Virus record (IMG/VR): IMGVR_UViG_3300046787_000379
Span: 1 to 41,701 of that record
Origin: a virus
Strand: one strand, 5' to 3'
DNA: 41,701 nucleotides
The translations under genes and the position numbers were made by a program. The notes under the pieces are model-generated. The model was not told where the DNA came from and made no database searches. It worked only from the letters and a program-made list of their open reading frames with translations. How positions within the stretch are numbered: position 1 is the first letter of the stretch; each line of letters starts with the position of its first letter. This document shows, piece by piece, positions 15,141 through 21,733 of this stretch.

Positions 15141-15371
15141 ATGGCTAGACACGATAAACTATACGCAAACCACCTATTTTGCCCACATTGTAAACACGAA
15201 CAAAAAGATGCGGTACGACGTTTTGAAAAATCAAATAATCTCTATTCTATCAACTATAACTGCGAAGGTTGCGATACCAAAATTCGAATCATCGAAAATT
15301 GCAACGGATTGTACCGAACTGGGAAAACTAGAAAAAAAACCAAAAAAGAAAAAGATGCACTACCCATATAA
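15141..15371 (+). CDS. Small zinc-ribbon protein
   Basis: A 76-residue protein from ATG 15141 (the in-frame ATG 15120 lies inside the preceding gene). CPHC and CEGC pairs about 28 residues apart form a zinc ribbon, followed by a very basic tail (TRKKTKKEKDA). This fits a nucleic acid-binding or transcription-related accessory protein. It overlaps the next gene by 17 bases. Confidence 0.65.
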   Translation: MARHDKLYANHLFCPHCKHEQKDAVRRFEKSNNLYSINYNCEGCDTKIRIIENCNGLYRTGKTRKKTKKEKDALPI

Positions 15372-15624
15372 GATTACAGAGTTTATAAAATGGATGAACC
15401 AGCAAGAAATACCATACATCAGGATTCCTGATACGACAAATTTTTTGATTTTAGTTGCTAGCGGAGAGTATCATTATTTGTCAATTGAGTTTAGGTATAT
15501 GAACGACACATATTTTCAAGAAAAAATGAAGTATTTTAAAGTAAAACGCCACCTAGTAGAATCAACTATGCAGGCAAAAAGCAAGGTCAATAAATATATG
15601 AAGCTGACAAATGTCAATTTGTAG
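15355..15624 (+). CDS. Hypothetical protein, possibly degenerate VRR-NUC-like
   Basis: An 89-residue protein from ATG 15355; the longer open frame upstream (15136) runs over the zinc-ribbon gene and is a shadow. The layout WMNQQEIPYIRIPDTTNFLIL followed by YHYLSIEFRY and a helix starting FQEKMKYF recalls the PD...E-x-K core of VRR-NUC nucleases, but Arg replaces the catalytic Lys and the spacing is loose. I treat this as a suggestion only. A palindromic promoter follows 2 bases after the stop. Confidence 0.5.
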   Translation: MHYPYKITEFIKWMNQQEIPYIRIPDTTNFLILVASGEYHYLSIEFRYMNDTYFQEKMKYFKVKRHLVESTMQAKSKVNKYMKLTNVNL

Positions 15625-15625
15625 A

Positions 15626-15657
15626 TTAGGTAAATTAAAATTTAGTACCGATATTTA
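15626..15657 (+). promoter_or_regulatory. Weaker palindromic early promoter
   Basis: TTAG 15626-15629, then TAAATTAAAATTTAG (15631-15645), and GATATTTA at 15650-15657 (6 of 8 to TAnnTTTG). The palindrome core is intact but both boxes are off consensus by a base or more, so this copy may be a weaker promoter or mainly an operator. Confidence 0.6.
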
Positions 15658-15762
15658 CATAGTATTCTAAGAGATAATTTTGTAGTTCGATTACAGTCTT
15701 GGGGTACGACTTTTAGTTTGCCCCAAACTTACAATTTTTAATCAGGTATAGCAGTCCCGAAA
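15658..15762 (+). promoter_or_regulatory. Structured 5' leader of the RusA operon
   Basis: No open frame in about 105 bases. TTGGGG (15699-15704) can pair with CCCCAA (15721-15726), while GTTTG (15716-15720) can pair with CAAAC (15724-15728); the two folds exclude each other. A T-rich stretch (15734-15740) follows. This may be an attenuator-like or translation-control leader; no known riboswitch is recognised. Confidence 0.45.
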
Positions 15763-16128
15763 ATGCAAATAGTACAAGGAAATGTTCCATCAAAATCGAA
15801 TTGTTATCAAATAATTCAAATCAGAGACAAGTCAGGAAAAACAGTTCCATCGCTTGGAAAGACTGCCTCACTTAGAGCGTACGAAAAATCATTTTATCTG
15901 CAAGCTGGTGTTTATAGAGGCCATAATATCGGGGGTCTTTTTGAGTTCGAGATAGACGTGTACTATCCATCAAATCGTTCCGACCTTGATAATAGCTTAA
16001 AGGTAGTTTTAGATTGCCTGCAACATATTAAAGCGATAAAGAACGACAACAACTGTGTCAAGATTATAGCTAGGAAGTTTGTAGATAAAACAAGTCCAAG
16101 AATAGAATTTCAAATCAAAACTATATAA
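15763..16128 (+). CDS. rusA: RusA-like Holliday junction resolvase
   Basis: A 121-residue resolvase that cuts four-way junctions formed during phage recombination and before packaging. The family pattern is present: PSKSNCYQI near the start, then YYPSNRSDLDNSLKVVLDCLQ (core DLDNSLK at about 74-80) and KNDNNCVKI with the third acidic residue. It is first in a short operon behind a structured leader. Length is normal for the family. Confidence 0.88.
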   Translation: MQIVQGNVPSKSNCYQIIQIRDKSGKTVPSLGKTASLRAYEKSFYLQAGVYRGHNIGGLFEFEIDVYYPSNRSDLDNSLKVVLDCLQHIKAIKNDNNCVKIIARKFVDKTSPRIEFQIKTI

Positions 16129-16130
16129 AA

Positions 16131-16445
16131 ATGCAAATTTTAAAAATTACTATCGTAAACGAGGTTAACACTTATTTAGAGAACGGCTCTGATGTGGAAA
16201 TGTTTATTCCAATTGACCAAATTAAAGCTATTTTTAAGCCTGAGGGTGATTTGCCAGTTGTTTTAGTTGGTAATGCGCAATACCGAGGTATTATGGAGCT
16301 GGTAACGACACCTACCATAGAGTCATTATTTACTAATACAATTTTTCCTCATGCTAGCGAAATTTTAGCAAAAGCTGAATTGCAATTAGCTAAGGATTCA
16401 GATGAATCACAAGATATTATTCCACTTTTAAAAGCAAATGACTAA
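16131..16445 (+). CDS. Hypothetical protein
   Basis: A 104-residue acidic protein (MQILKITIVNEVNTYLENGSD...). The N-terminal half looks like a small beta-sheet domain, the C-terminal half is helical. Not recognised. It starts 2 bases after the rusA stop and its stop overlaps the start of the next gene (TAATG), so it belongs to the rusA operon. Confidence 0.6.
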   Translation: MQILKITIVNEVNTYLENGSDVEMFIPIDQIKAIFKPEGDLPVVLVGNAQYRGIMELVTTPTIESLFTNTIFPHASEILAKAELQLAKDSDESQDIIPLLKAND

Positions 16446-16666
16446 TGGAAATAGTAGCAGGATTTACCCCCCATCCTCGCACTAGTCGCCGTAGAATGAA
16501 TCGGCCTATTGCCAGTAATCAGTCAAAGTTTATCCCTCAAAAAGGTAGAATTTTGCAGACTTATTCTGAGGTTCAGGAATTGCGGAATAAGCGGAAAGTA
16601 AAAGCAAGAAGAATAGGCTTTTTGCAAAAGATTGCAAGAAAAATTCAAAGGATTTTTTTAAAATAA
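16445..16666 (+). CDS. Small very basic protein
   Basis: A 73-residue protein with about one third Lys and Arg (SRRRMNRP, RNKRKVKARR, KIARKIQRIF). The composition fits nucleic acid binding or host-targeting; the last 20 residues could form an amphipathic helix. No family recognised. It is coupled to the preceding gene by a TAATG overlap. Confidence 0.6.
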   Translation: MEIVAGFTPHPRTSRRRMNRPIASNQSKFIPQKGRILQTYSEVQELRNKRKVKARRIGFLQKIARKIQRIFLK

Positions 16667-16689
16667 TTCAAACTTAAACAAACATTATT

Positions 16690-16920
16690 ATGTCAGAAAA
16701 AAAAGGAGACTTAAAGCCAGAAATGTTACAGCCATTAGTTTATGAAACTAATGCTACAAGCGTGACCCCAGAAGAATTATTTGAAGCGGCCAAGCCTTTG
16801 ATGAAACTTTTAAATGAGCGGTTTCACCCTCATTGTACAATTATAGTTAATCAAAGTTTTACGGAGGTTCTAGAAGGTGTCTGTATGACAAAGAATACAA
16901 CAGAATTTTTTGTAGATTAA
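16690..16920 (+). CDS. Hypothetical small protein
   Basis: A 76-residue protein (MSEKKGDLKPEMLQPLVYE...). Moderately acidic, probably alpha-beta, with PLMKLLNERFHPHCTIIVNQS in the middle, a pattern typical of a small domain seen in many Bacteroidota phages just before tRNAs or virion genes in my memory. Function unknown. It is the last gene before the tRNA region. Confidence 0.6.
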   Translation: MSEKKGDLKPEMLQPLVYETNATSVTPEELFEAAKPLMKLLNERFHPHCTIIVNQSFTEVLEGVCMTKNTTEFFVD

Positions 16921-16927
16921 AAATGTT

Positions 16928-17050
16928 AGTCAGGTGGCGGAATGGTAGACGCTGATTGAAGGAATAAAGTGCTAACCTACCATATAGGATAATGGGACTT
17001 TAATTGATATGGTTGCAAACATAATGCAGGCTCGAATCCTGCCCTGATTA
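16928..17050 (+). tRNA. Oversized tRNA-Leu-like element (123 nt, anticodon not assignable)
   Basis: Acceptor AGTCAGG (16928-16934) pairs with CCTGATT (17043-17049). A tRNA-Leu-like D-arm follows (GCG GAATGGTAGA CGC), and a good T-arm GCAGG-CTCGAAT-CCTGC ends at 17042. The part between D-arm and T-arm is about 40 bases too long for a class II tRNA. It contains TAAAGT pairing with ACTTTA around a 26-base segment, and a variable-arm-like ATGGTTGCAAACAT. No 7-base anticodon loop with U33 is evident in the unspliced sequence. It may be an intron-bearing tRNA, a decayed tRNA or a tRNA mimic. Confidence 0.55.
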
Positions 17051-17187
17051 CCGTACCAAATGTAATAATAGAAGTGTTGGCAAGGTTACATCTGTGGTTG
17101 CCAAACCCATACGCTACGGGTCGAATAGGGTTAAGAAATAACTCTAGAAAGCGTAAAAAATAGCGACTGCTGGAAAGAAAGCAAAAA
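17051..17187 (+). other. Non-coding stretch with strong potential RNA structure
   Basis: Between two tRNA elements. TTGGCAA (17077-17083) pairs with TTGCCAA (17098-17104); AACCC (17104-17108) with GGGTT (17128-17132); TACGCT (17110-17115) with AGCGTA (17150-17155). There is no open frame. It is probably part of a tRNA precursor or a separate small RNA; no known family is recognised. Confidence 0.4.
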
Positions 17188-17257
17188 GCGGGCTAATGTA
17201 ATGGTTAGCATAACAGACTTTGAAGCTGTTCGTATGGGTTCGAATCCCTTGCCCGCA
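17188..17257 (+). tRNA. tRNA-Gln (anticodon TTG)
   Basis: Acceptor GCGGGC pairs with GCCCGC (17251-17256). The D-arm has TAATGGTTAGCA, the anticodon arm ACAGA-CTTTGAA-GCTGT gives anticodon TTG with one mismatch at the loop base, and the T-arm contains GGGTTCGAATCCC. D-loop and anticodon loop match tRNA-Gln of Bacteroidota as I know them. CCA is not encoded. The seventh acceptor pair is T-T, so it is slightly short or degenerate. Confidence 0.8.
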
Positions 17258-17277
17258 ACTAAACAAATACAATCAAT

Positions 17278-17439
17278 ATGCCTAGAGTAAGCAAAAAAGA
17301 CGAAAAAATTGATTTAGCAATAAAGGATACCAAATTGCACCTAGATGACGCTAAGTTGCGGTTACAATTATTGCAACAAGAAATTAAGGTGTTGCAATCA
17401 AGGTTAGACACATTGGAAATCATTAAAAACAAAAAATAA
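17278..17439 (+). CDS. Small coiled-coil protein (53 aa)
   Basis: ATG 17278 gives MPRVSKKDEKIDLAIKDTKL followed by heptad-like Leu repeats (LRLQLLQQEIKVLQSRLD). It is almost entirely helical and probably forms a parallel coiled coil. The stop overlaps the next ATG (TAATG at 17437-17441), so it is coupled to the HAD-like gene. Function unknown. Confidence 0.65.
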   Translation: MPRVSKKDEKIDLAIKDTKLHLDDAKLRLQLLQQEIKVLQSRLDTLEIIKNKK

Positions 17440-17750
17440 TGCCAAAAGTAAGCCTAGACTACGACGGTGTTTTATCTACCCCAAAAGGGATTGAATTAGC
17501 CAAAAGGCTGATTTCAGAAGGTAAGGACATTTATATTGTGACAGCGCGTAATTCTGCATCTGATTGGAATAGCGGACTATTCAATAGAGCTAAAGAGCTA
17601 GGTATAAATCGTGACAAAATTTACTTTACGAATGGTGCTGATAAATGGAAAACGCTGGAGCGGTTAGGTATTATCACTCACTACGATAATAATCAGGAGC
17701 AATTAGACAAAATCAGCAAAAATACCAAAACAAGAGCAATCAAGTTTTAA
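17439..17750 (+). CDS. HAD-superfamily phosphatase-like protein
   Basis: A 103-residue small HAD protein. Motif I is SLDYDGVLST (Asp7 and Asp9 as nucleophile and acid), motif II IVTARN near residue 33-38, a Lys at about 62-70 (NGADKWK) fits motif III, and HYDNNQ near 79-84 is the acidic motif IV position. Such proteins remove phosphate from nucleotides or polynucleotide ends. It lies between tRNA-Gln and tRNA-Cys just before the modification module, so nucleotide processing or RNA end repair are both possible. Confidence 0.75.
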   Translation: MPKVSLDYDGVLSTPKGIELAKRLISEGKDIYIVTARNSASDWNSGLFNRAKELGINRDKIYFTNGADKWKTLERLGIITHYDNNQEQLDKISKNTKTRAIKF

Positions 17751-17755
17751 ACCAT

Positions 17756-17826
17756 GGTCGGTTGCTAGAGTGGTTATAGGCTAGTCTGCAAAACTAGAGA
17801 CAACGGTTCAAATCCGTTACCGACCT
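17756..17826 (+). tRNA. tRNA-Cys (anticodon GCA)
   Basis: Acceptor GGTCGGT (17756-17762) pairs with ACCGACC (17819-17825); D-arm TTGCTAGAGTGGTTATAGGC; anticodon arm CTAGT-CTGCAAA-ACTAG with anticodon GCA; T-arm AACGG-TTCAAAT-CCGTT. All stems are intact and CCA is not encoded. A Cys tRNA fits the unusually cysteine-rich virion proteins of this phage. Confidence 0.95.
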
Positions 17827-17847
17827 CAAACATTAATACAAAACGTG

Positions 17848-18423
17848 ATGAGTATAGAAATCAGAAAAATATCGGAAATCAAACCGAACCCACAGAATCC
17901 AAGACTAATCAAGGATGACAAATTCAAACGCCTAGTAAAATCGATTCAGGACTTCCCGGAAATGTTGGATTTGCGCCCAATTGTGGTCGATGAAAATATG
18001 GTGGTTTTGGGTGGCAATATGCGTTTAAAAGCGTGTACCGAAGCAGGAATTAAGAAAGTACCAGTTCTTATGGCGAAGGGTCTATCAGAGGAACAAAAGC
18101 AACAGTTTATTATCAAGGACAATGTATCATTTGGAGAATGGGATTGGGATATTCTAGGCAATGAATGGGAAGAAAAGTTATTAGCGGATTGTGGTTTAGA
18201 TGTATGGCAAACTAGTGAAGACCCTGATTATTCAATCCTAGAAGACGAAGACCTTTCTACCGAAATGGATAGTATGACTGGCGGGGTAAAGAAAGCAATT
18301 CAGATTGAGTTTGAAGCCGAACATTTTGAGGAGGCATCTGAATTGGTAAAACTATGGCGCTCACGTGGTTTATACATTGGTGGATTCTTGATGGAAAAAT
18401 TGAAAGAAGAAAAACTGAAATGA
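17848..18423 (+). CDS. ParB/Srx-like domain protein, first gene of the modification module
   Basis: A 191-residue protein from ATG 17848 (GTG 17845 is in frame). The ParB N-terminal fold is clear: ISEIKPNPQNPRLI near the start, LRPIVVDENMVVLGGNMRLKA (the GG-MRLKA box at about 54-61), and GIKKVPVLMA. The C-terminal half (WDWDILGNEW onward) is typical of phage ParB-like proteins beside terminase or DNA-modification genes. In such settings it may bind or nick DNA, not segregate it. Its stop overlaps the glycosyltransferase start (ATGA at 18420-18423). Confidence 0.85.
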   Translation: MSIEIRKISEIKPNPQNPRLIKDDKFKRLVKSIQDFPEMLDLRPIVVDENMVVLGGNMRLKACTEAGIKKVPVLMAKGLSEEQKQQFIIKDNVSFGEWDWDILGNEWEEKLLADCGLDVWQTSEDPDYSILEDEDLSTEMDSMTGGVKKAIQIEFEAEHFEEASELVKLWRSRGLYIGGFLMEKLKEEKLK

Positions 18424-19163
18424 TAGTTTGTATTCCAAGTAGAGGCCGACCAAAGACAAAAACCTATAAGTTATTTGAAGGTAATAACGTCGATGTGTAT
18501 CATTTCGTTGAGCCACAAGAGGTCGAATTGTATGAATCGAACGAAGTTCCCAATGTGATAAATATCGGGGCTACAAATCGCGGAATTTCATATGTGCGGA
18601 ATTTTATTTTGGACTTTGCAAAAGCAAAAGGAACTGAATGGATAATGATGTGCGATGATGACGTTACGCGTTTCGATATCTACAAAAACAAAAAGAATTA
18701 TAAACTTACATTTTCAGAGCTTCTACCATATATTCACAAAGCATTTAAACTGCCATTTGAGATGGTAGGCTTTAATTATAAACAGTACATTTGGGTTGCA
18801 GATTCAACTTATTCCGTAAACACTAGAACCGTAGAGCAGTGTGTGTTATTGAACGTAAAAAAGATTTGGTGGCGCTATCGCCCAGAATTTGACCTAAAAG
18901 AGGATAGAGATTTTGCACTTCAAACCATAAAAAATGGCAATGGCATATTCCGCTGGAATCGTATTGGTGTTCAAAGCCCTGATATTGGCACAAACGCAGG
19001 CGGTTTAAACGATGACTATGCACAAAAACGTGACCAAAAGTCAGCATTACGTATGGTTCAGGAATGGCATCCTTTTTGTGAGCTTAAAAAGAAAAAGGAT
19101 AGGTGGGATATTAAAATGAAATTGAAAGATTTAGCGATTCATCATAAAAAGCAAGTTGTATGA
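18420..19163 (+). CDS. GT-A glycosyltransferase-like protein (TET/JBP-associated type)
   Basis: A 247-residue protein from ATG 18420; a longer in-frame start at 18354 lies inside the ParB gene. It begins IVCIPSRGRP (2-11), has an early nucleotide-sugar-fold pattern, NRGISYVRNFILDFA, then MMCDDDV with Asp79-Asp80-Asp81 as the metal-binding DxD-type site. Later KEDRDF and the C-terminal FRWNRIG also fit a GT-A enzyme. Its place between ParB and a TET/JBP-like dioxygenase matches the TET/JBP-associated glycosyltransferases described by comparative genomics. The predicted job is to attach a sugar to a hydroxymethylated base in phage DNA. Stop and next start overlap (ATGA). Confidence 0.75.
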   Translation: MIVCIPSRGRPKTKTYKLFEGNNVDVYHFVEPQEVELYESNEVPNVINIGATNRGISYVRNFILDFAKAKGTEWIMMCDDDVTRFDIYKNKKNYKLTFSELLPYIHKAFKLPFEMVGFNYKQYIWVADSTYSVNTRTVEQCVLLNVKKIWWRYRPEFDLKEDRDFALQTIKNGNGIFRWNRIGVQSPDIGTNAGGLNDDYAQKRDQKSALRMVQEWHPFCELKKKKDRWDIKMKLKDLAIHHKKQVV

Positions 19164-19945
19164 AAAGGATTGATTTAGTGCAATTAGAGCATAATGTGCA
19201 GATTGGCGATGTATGCGGAGTGATTCAGCCAAACATAACCGAAGATTCGATTTTTTACTTCGATGGCACTCCAATCGGGTTTTATATTCGTGACATATCT
19301 GTTTATTCAGAACGCGCGTCAAAGTTGGCCCAATTAGCTAACCATGAACTGCGGTCTAATAATGTTCCAAAATCAACCATGAAGCGCTCATCAGGTTTTG
19401 GAGATGGAAATAAAGACAAGGAAGTTTTGCAGTATTCGACTATCCTTGGTAGTGTTCCACCTAAGCCACATATGCGTCGACCATACCCAACCATTTCATC
19501 AGTTCACCAGGTGAAGTCAGCACAAACGTTTATCAAGGCGATGTTGATGCTTTGTGCGGAAAGTGAACAGATAATTAAGCAACTAACACCCAATATTTAC
19601 GAAAAGCAATTGGAGATAATTAGCTCGAACGTAGATAAAAAATGGAGGTTCGGTAATTTATTCACATCTTCGATTTCAAACTATAACATATCAGCTCCAT
19701 TTCATCGTGACGCAGGTAATTTTGAAGGATGCGTGAATGTAATTATCGCTAAGAAGGAAAATGCAACTGGTGGCAACACAACAGTTCCGGATTATGGCGC
19801 AACAATGGATTCTTGTGACAACTCAATGTTAGTGTATCCAGCGTGGAGAAATGTGCATGGAGTAACGCCTATTATTCCTACATTTGAGGGAGGATATCGC
19901 AACAGCCTAGTGTTCTATCCATTGAAGGCATTTAAGGGCTTGTAG
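19160..19945 (+). CDS. TET/JBP-like 2-oxoglutarate/Fe(II) DNA base dioxygenase
   Basis: A 261-residue protein. The double-stranded beta-helix core shows HRD (His182, Asp184) in SAPFHRDAGNFEGCVNVI, then a GG-turn (ATGGNTTVPDYG), His233 in NVHGVTP and Arg247 in YRNSLVFY for 2-oxoglutarate binding. The upstream RRPYPTISSVH segment resembles the region before the core in phage TET/JBP proteins. The enzyme would oxidise a methyl group on a base (thymine or 5-methylcytosine) to hydroxymethyl. It starts on the stop of the glycosyltransferase, so the three genes are one translational unit. An alternative, protein or small-molecule hydroxylase, is less likely given the partners. Confidence 0.75.
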   Translation: MKRIDLVQLEHNVQIGDVCGVIQPNITEDSIFYFDGTPIGFYIRDISVYSERASKLAQLANHELRSNNVPKSTMKRSSGFGDGNKDKEVLQYSTILGSVPPKPHMRRPYPTISSVHQVKSAQTFIKAMLMLCAESEQIIKQLTPNIYEKQLEIISSNVDKKWRFGNLFTSSISNYNISAPFHRDAGNFEGCVNVIIAKKENATGGNTTVPDYGATMDSCDNSMLVYPAWRNVHGVTPIIPTFEGGYRNSLVFYPLKAFKGL

Positions 19946-20016
19946 TGGCAAAGAATGAGGCCAAAATCAATACATTTTATAGTGTCTAGTAACGATTGAT
20001 TAAATGTGAAATTATT

Positions 20017-20406
20017 GTGGAAAAGAAATACGCAAGAGGAAAACATCCAAATAGCCAAAAGGCATTAACACCAGTCAAAAAAGGCCAGGTATTGAATCCC
20101 TATGGGCAACCTCGAAAATACGTCTCTACACTAATAAAAGACGGCTACAAAAAGGCAGAGGTAAACGATACCATCCAAGCCTTGATTTCGATGAATATAA
20201 ACGAGGTGAAAGCGGTACTATCAAACCCTAATGCAACTGTGCTAGAAAAGACAGTATCGTCAGCTTTATTGAAGTCAATGACCAAGGGAGATTTGTCTTC
20301 TATTGAATCCTTGATTAACCGCGTTTATGGTAAACCAAAAGACCATGTCGAAACGAGTGGTAAGCAGGTCATCGAGATTGTAAGAAAGAATGCAGGTAGA
20401 GCTTAA
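20017..20406 (+). CDS. terS: Terminase small subunit-like protein
   Basis: About 129 residues from GTG 20017 (MEKKYARGKHPNSQKAL...); the frame has no early ATG and an in-frame TTG at 19996. The KKGQVLNPYGQPRKY stretch is like the 'KGQSGNPKGRP' DNA-recognition box of a phage domain family (DUF5681 in my memory), followed by a helical oligomerisation region and a C-terminal tail ending in QVIEIVRKNAG. It overlaps TerL by 17 bases. It would recognise the packaging start on phage DNA. Confidence 0.75.
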   Translation: MEKKYARGKHPNSQKALTPVKKGQVLNPYGQPRKYVSTLIKDGYKKAEVNDTIQALISMNINEVKAVLSNPNATVLEKTVSSALLKSMTKGDLSSIESLINRVYGKPKDHVETSGKQVIEIVRKNAGRA

Positions 20407-21661
20407 TCAACTTCATGAGGGTCAGCAATACATCATAGATAATCGAAAACGGTTTAATGTGGTGTGTTGCGGGCGTCGTTTTGGTAAGACAGCCATGGCG
20501 GTGGAATTGATTTTAGACGATGAGCTGGATAATGGCGCGCTAAAGGGCCACAAGATTGCATATCTAGCCCCATCATACAAAATGTTAGAGGAGGTGTGGC
20601 TTGAATTATTATTCCGTTGCCGTGACATCATCGAAAGCAAGAACGAATCGGCTAAGCGGATAGTTTTGATTACGGGTGGCGTAATAGATTTTTGGTCGAT
20701 GGATAATATTGACTCAATCCGTGGCCGTAAGTACAAGCGCGCTATCCTAGATGAAGCCTCAATCCTTAATAGTAAAAAGCTAAAAGATATTTGGGAGCAG
20801 TCCATTCGTCCGCTCCTAACTGACCTGAAAGGTGATGCTTACTTTCTCTCTACCCCCAAGGGAAAGAAGCATTATTTCAGGGAATTAGCTGAAAATCATA
20901 AGAAATACCCTAAGAGCTGGACATTCTTTCAGATGCCAACACTGGCAAATCCATTCATCGACCCCGAAGAAGTTGAAGAAGCGCGCCAAATGCTACCGCC
21001 AGTAGTATTCGCGCAAGAATACGGGGCCGAATTTACAGACAAGGTGTCAGATAATCTTTTCATCCAGACTTTCTCAATTGAAAAGCACGTATCGAAAGAC
21101 CCTATCGCCTACAATCCACAGTTACCAACCTATATTTCAGTCGATTTTAACGTATCGCCATTATGCTGTATTGTGGTACAGATGGACCTTCATTTCCGTT
21201 CTATCCATGTGGTAAACGAATACCGACAACTAGATTCGGATGTATATGAGCTATGCGAGTGGATAAAGAAAAATTACGATTCAAGAAGGATATTTATTAC
21301 TGGTGACGCTGCTGGATTTAACCGTTCGGCATATAGTCGCGCGCATCAGTCGGCATTCCAAATCATTCAGACTGAATTAAACCTAAACTGGTCGCAGGTA
21401 AAAACACCAAGAGGTAAACCATCAGGATACGTCAATAATAAACGCCTGCTAGGGAACGCTTTATTCGCTAAACACCCAAATCTATTACTAAGTAACTGCC
21501 CGTGGCTGGTGGAGGATTTGATGAACGTTGAGTGTGACGCAATGGGCCAAATGAATAAGAGCCGTGATTCAACTCAATCCCACTTATTAGATGCTTTGCT
21601 AGACTTCTTCTTTTCGTGTTGTCAGGGCGCAGTCAAGATGCCTGCTATGCGTGGGGCTTAG
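20390..21661 (+). CDS. terL: Terminase large subunit
   Basis: A 423-residue packaging motor. ATPase domain: Walker A GRRFGKT at 28-34, Walker B AILDEAS with Asp121 and Glu122, coupling motif STPKG at 154-158. Nuclease domain (RNase H fold): Asp252 in VDFNVSP, Asp306 in TGDAAG, and a terminal Asp in HLLDALLDFF. All key residues are present and the length is normal. It follows TerS and precedes tail genes, not the portal, which lies 9.4 kb downstream. Confidence 0.95.
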   Translation: MQVELNQLHEGQQYIIDNRKRFNVVCCGRRFGKTAMAVELILDDELDNGALKGHKIAYLAPSYKMLEEVWLELLFRCRDIIESKNESAKRIVLITGGVIDFWSMDNIDSIRGRKYKRAILDEASILNSKKLKDIWEQSIRPLLTDLKGDAYFLSTPKGKKHYFRELAENHKKYPKSWTFFQMPTLANPFIDPEEVEEARQMLPPVVFAQEYGAEFTDKVSDNLFIQTFSIEKHVSKDPIAYNPQLPTYISVDFNVSPLCCIVVQMDLHFRSIHVVNEYRQLDSDVYELCEWIKKNYDSRRIFITGDAAGFNRSAYSRAHQSAFQIIQTELNLNWSQVKTPRGKPSGYVNNKRLLGNALFAKHPNLLLSNCPWLVEDLMNVECDAMGQMNKSRDSTQSHLLDALLDFFFSCCQGAVKMPAMRGA

Positions 21662-21733
21662 ATTGTCTAAAACCACGGCTTATAACTAATTTAAAATCAG
21701 TTAAATTTACGATTATCAAACCCCCAAAATAAT

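Noticed and set aside
15136-15354. Longer N terminus for the gene at 15355
   Set aside because: This part lies over the zinc-ribbon gene, whose CxxC pairs and start context mark it as the true frame; the upstream residues look like a frame shadow.
21677-21709. Possible palindromic promoter before the tail chaperone (CTAATTTAAAATCAG at 21686, TAAATTTA at 21702)
   Set aside because: The inverted repeat is degraded, the spacing differs by 4 bases from the other copies and no TTTG box is at the right place.
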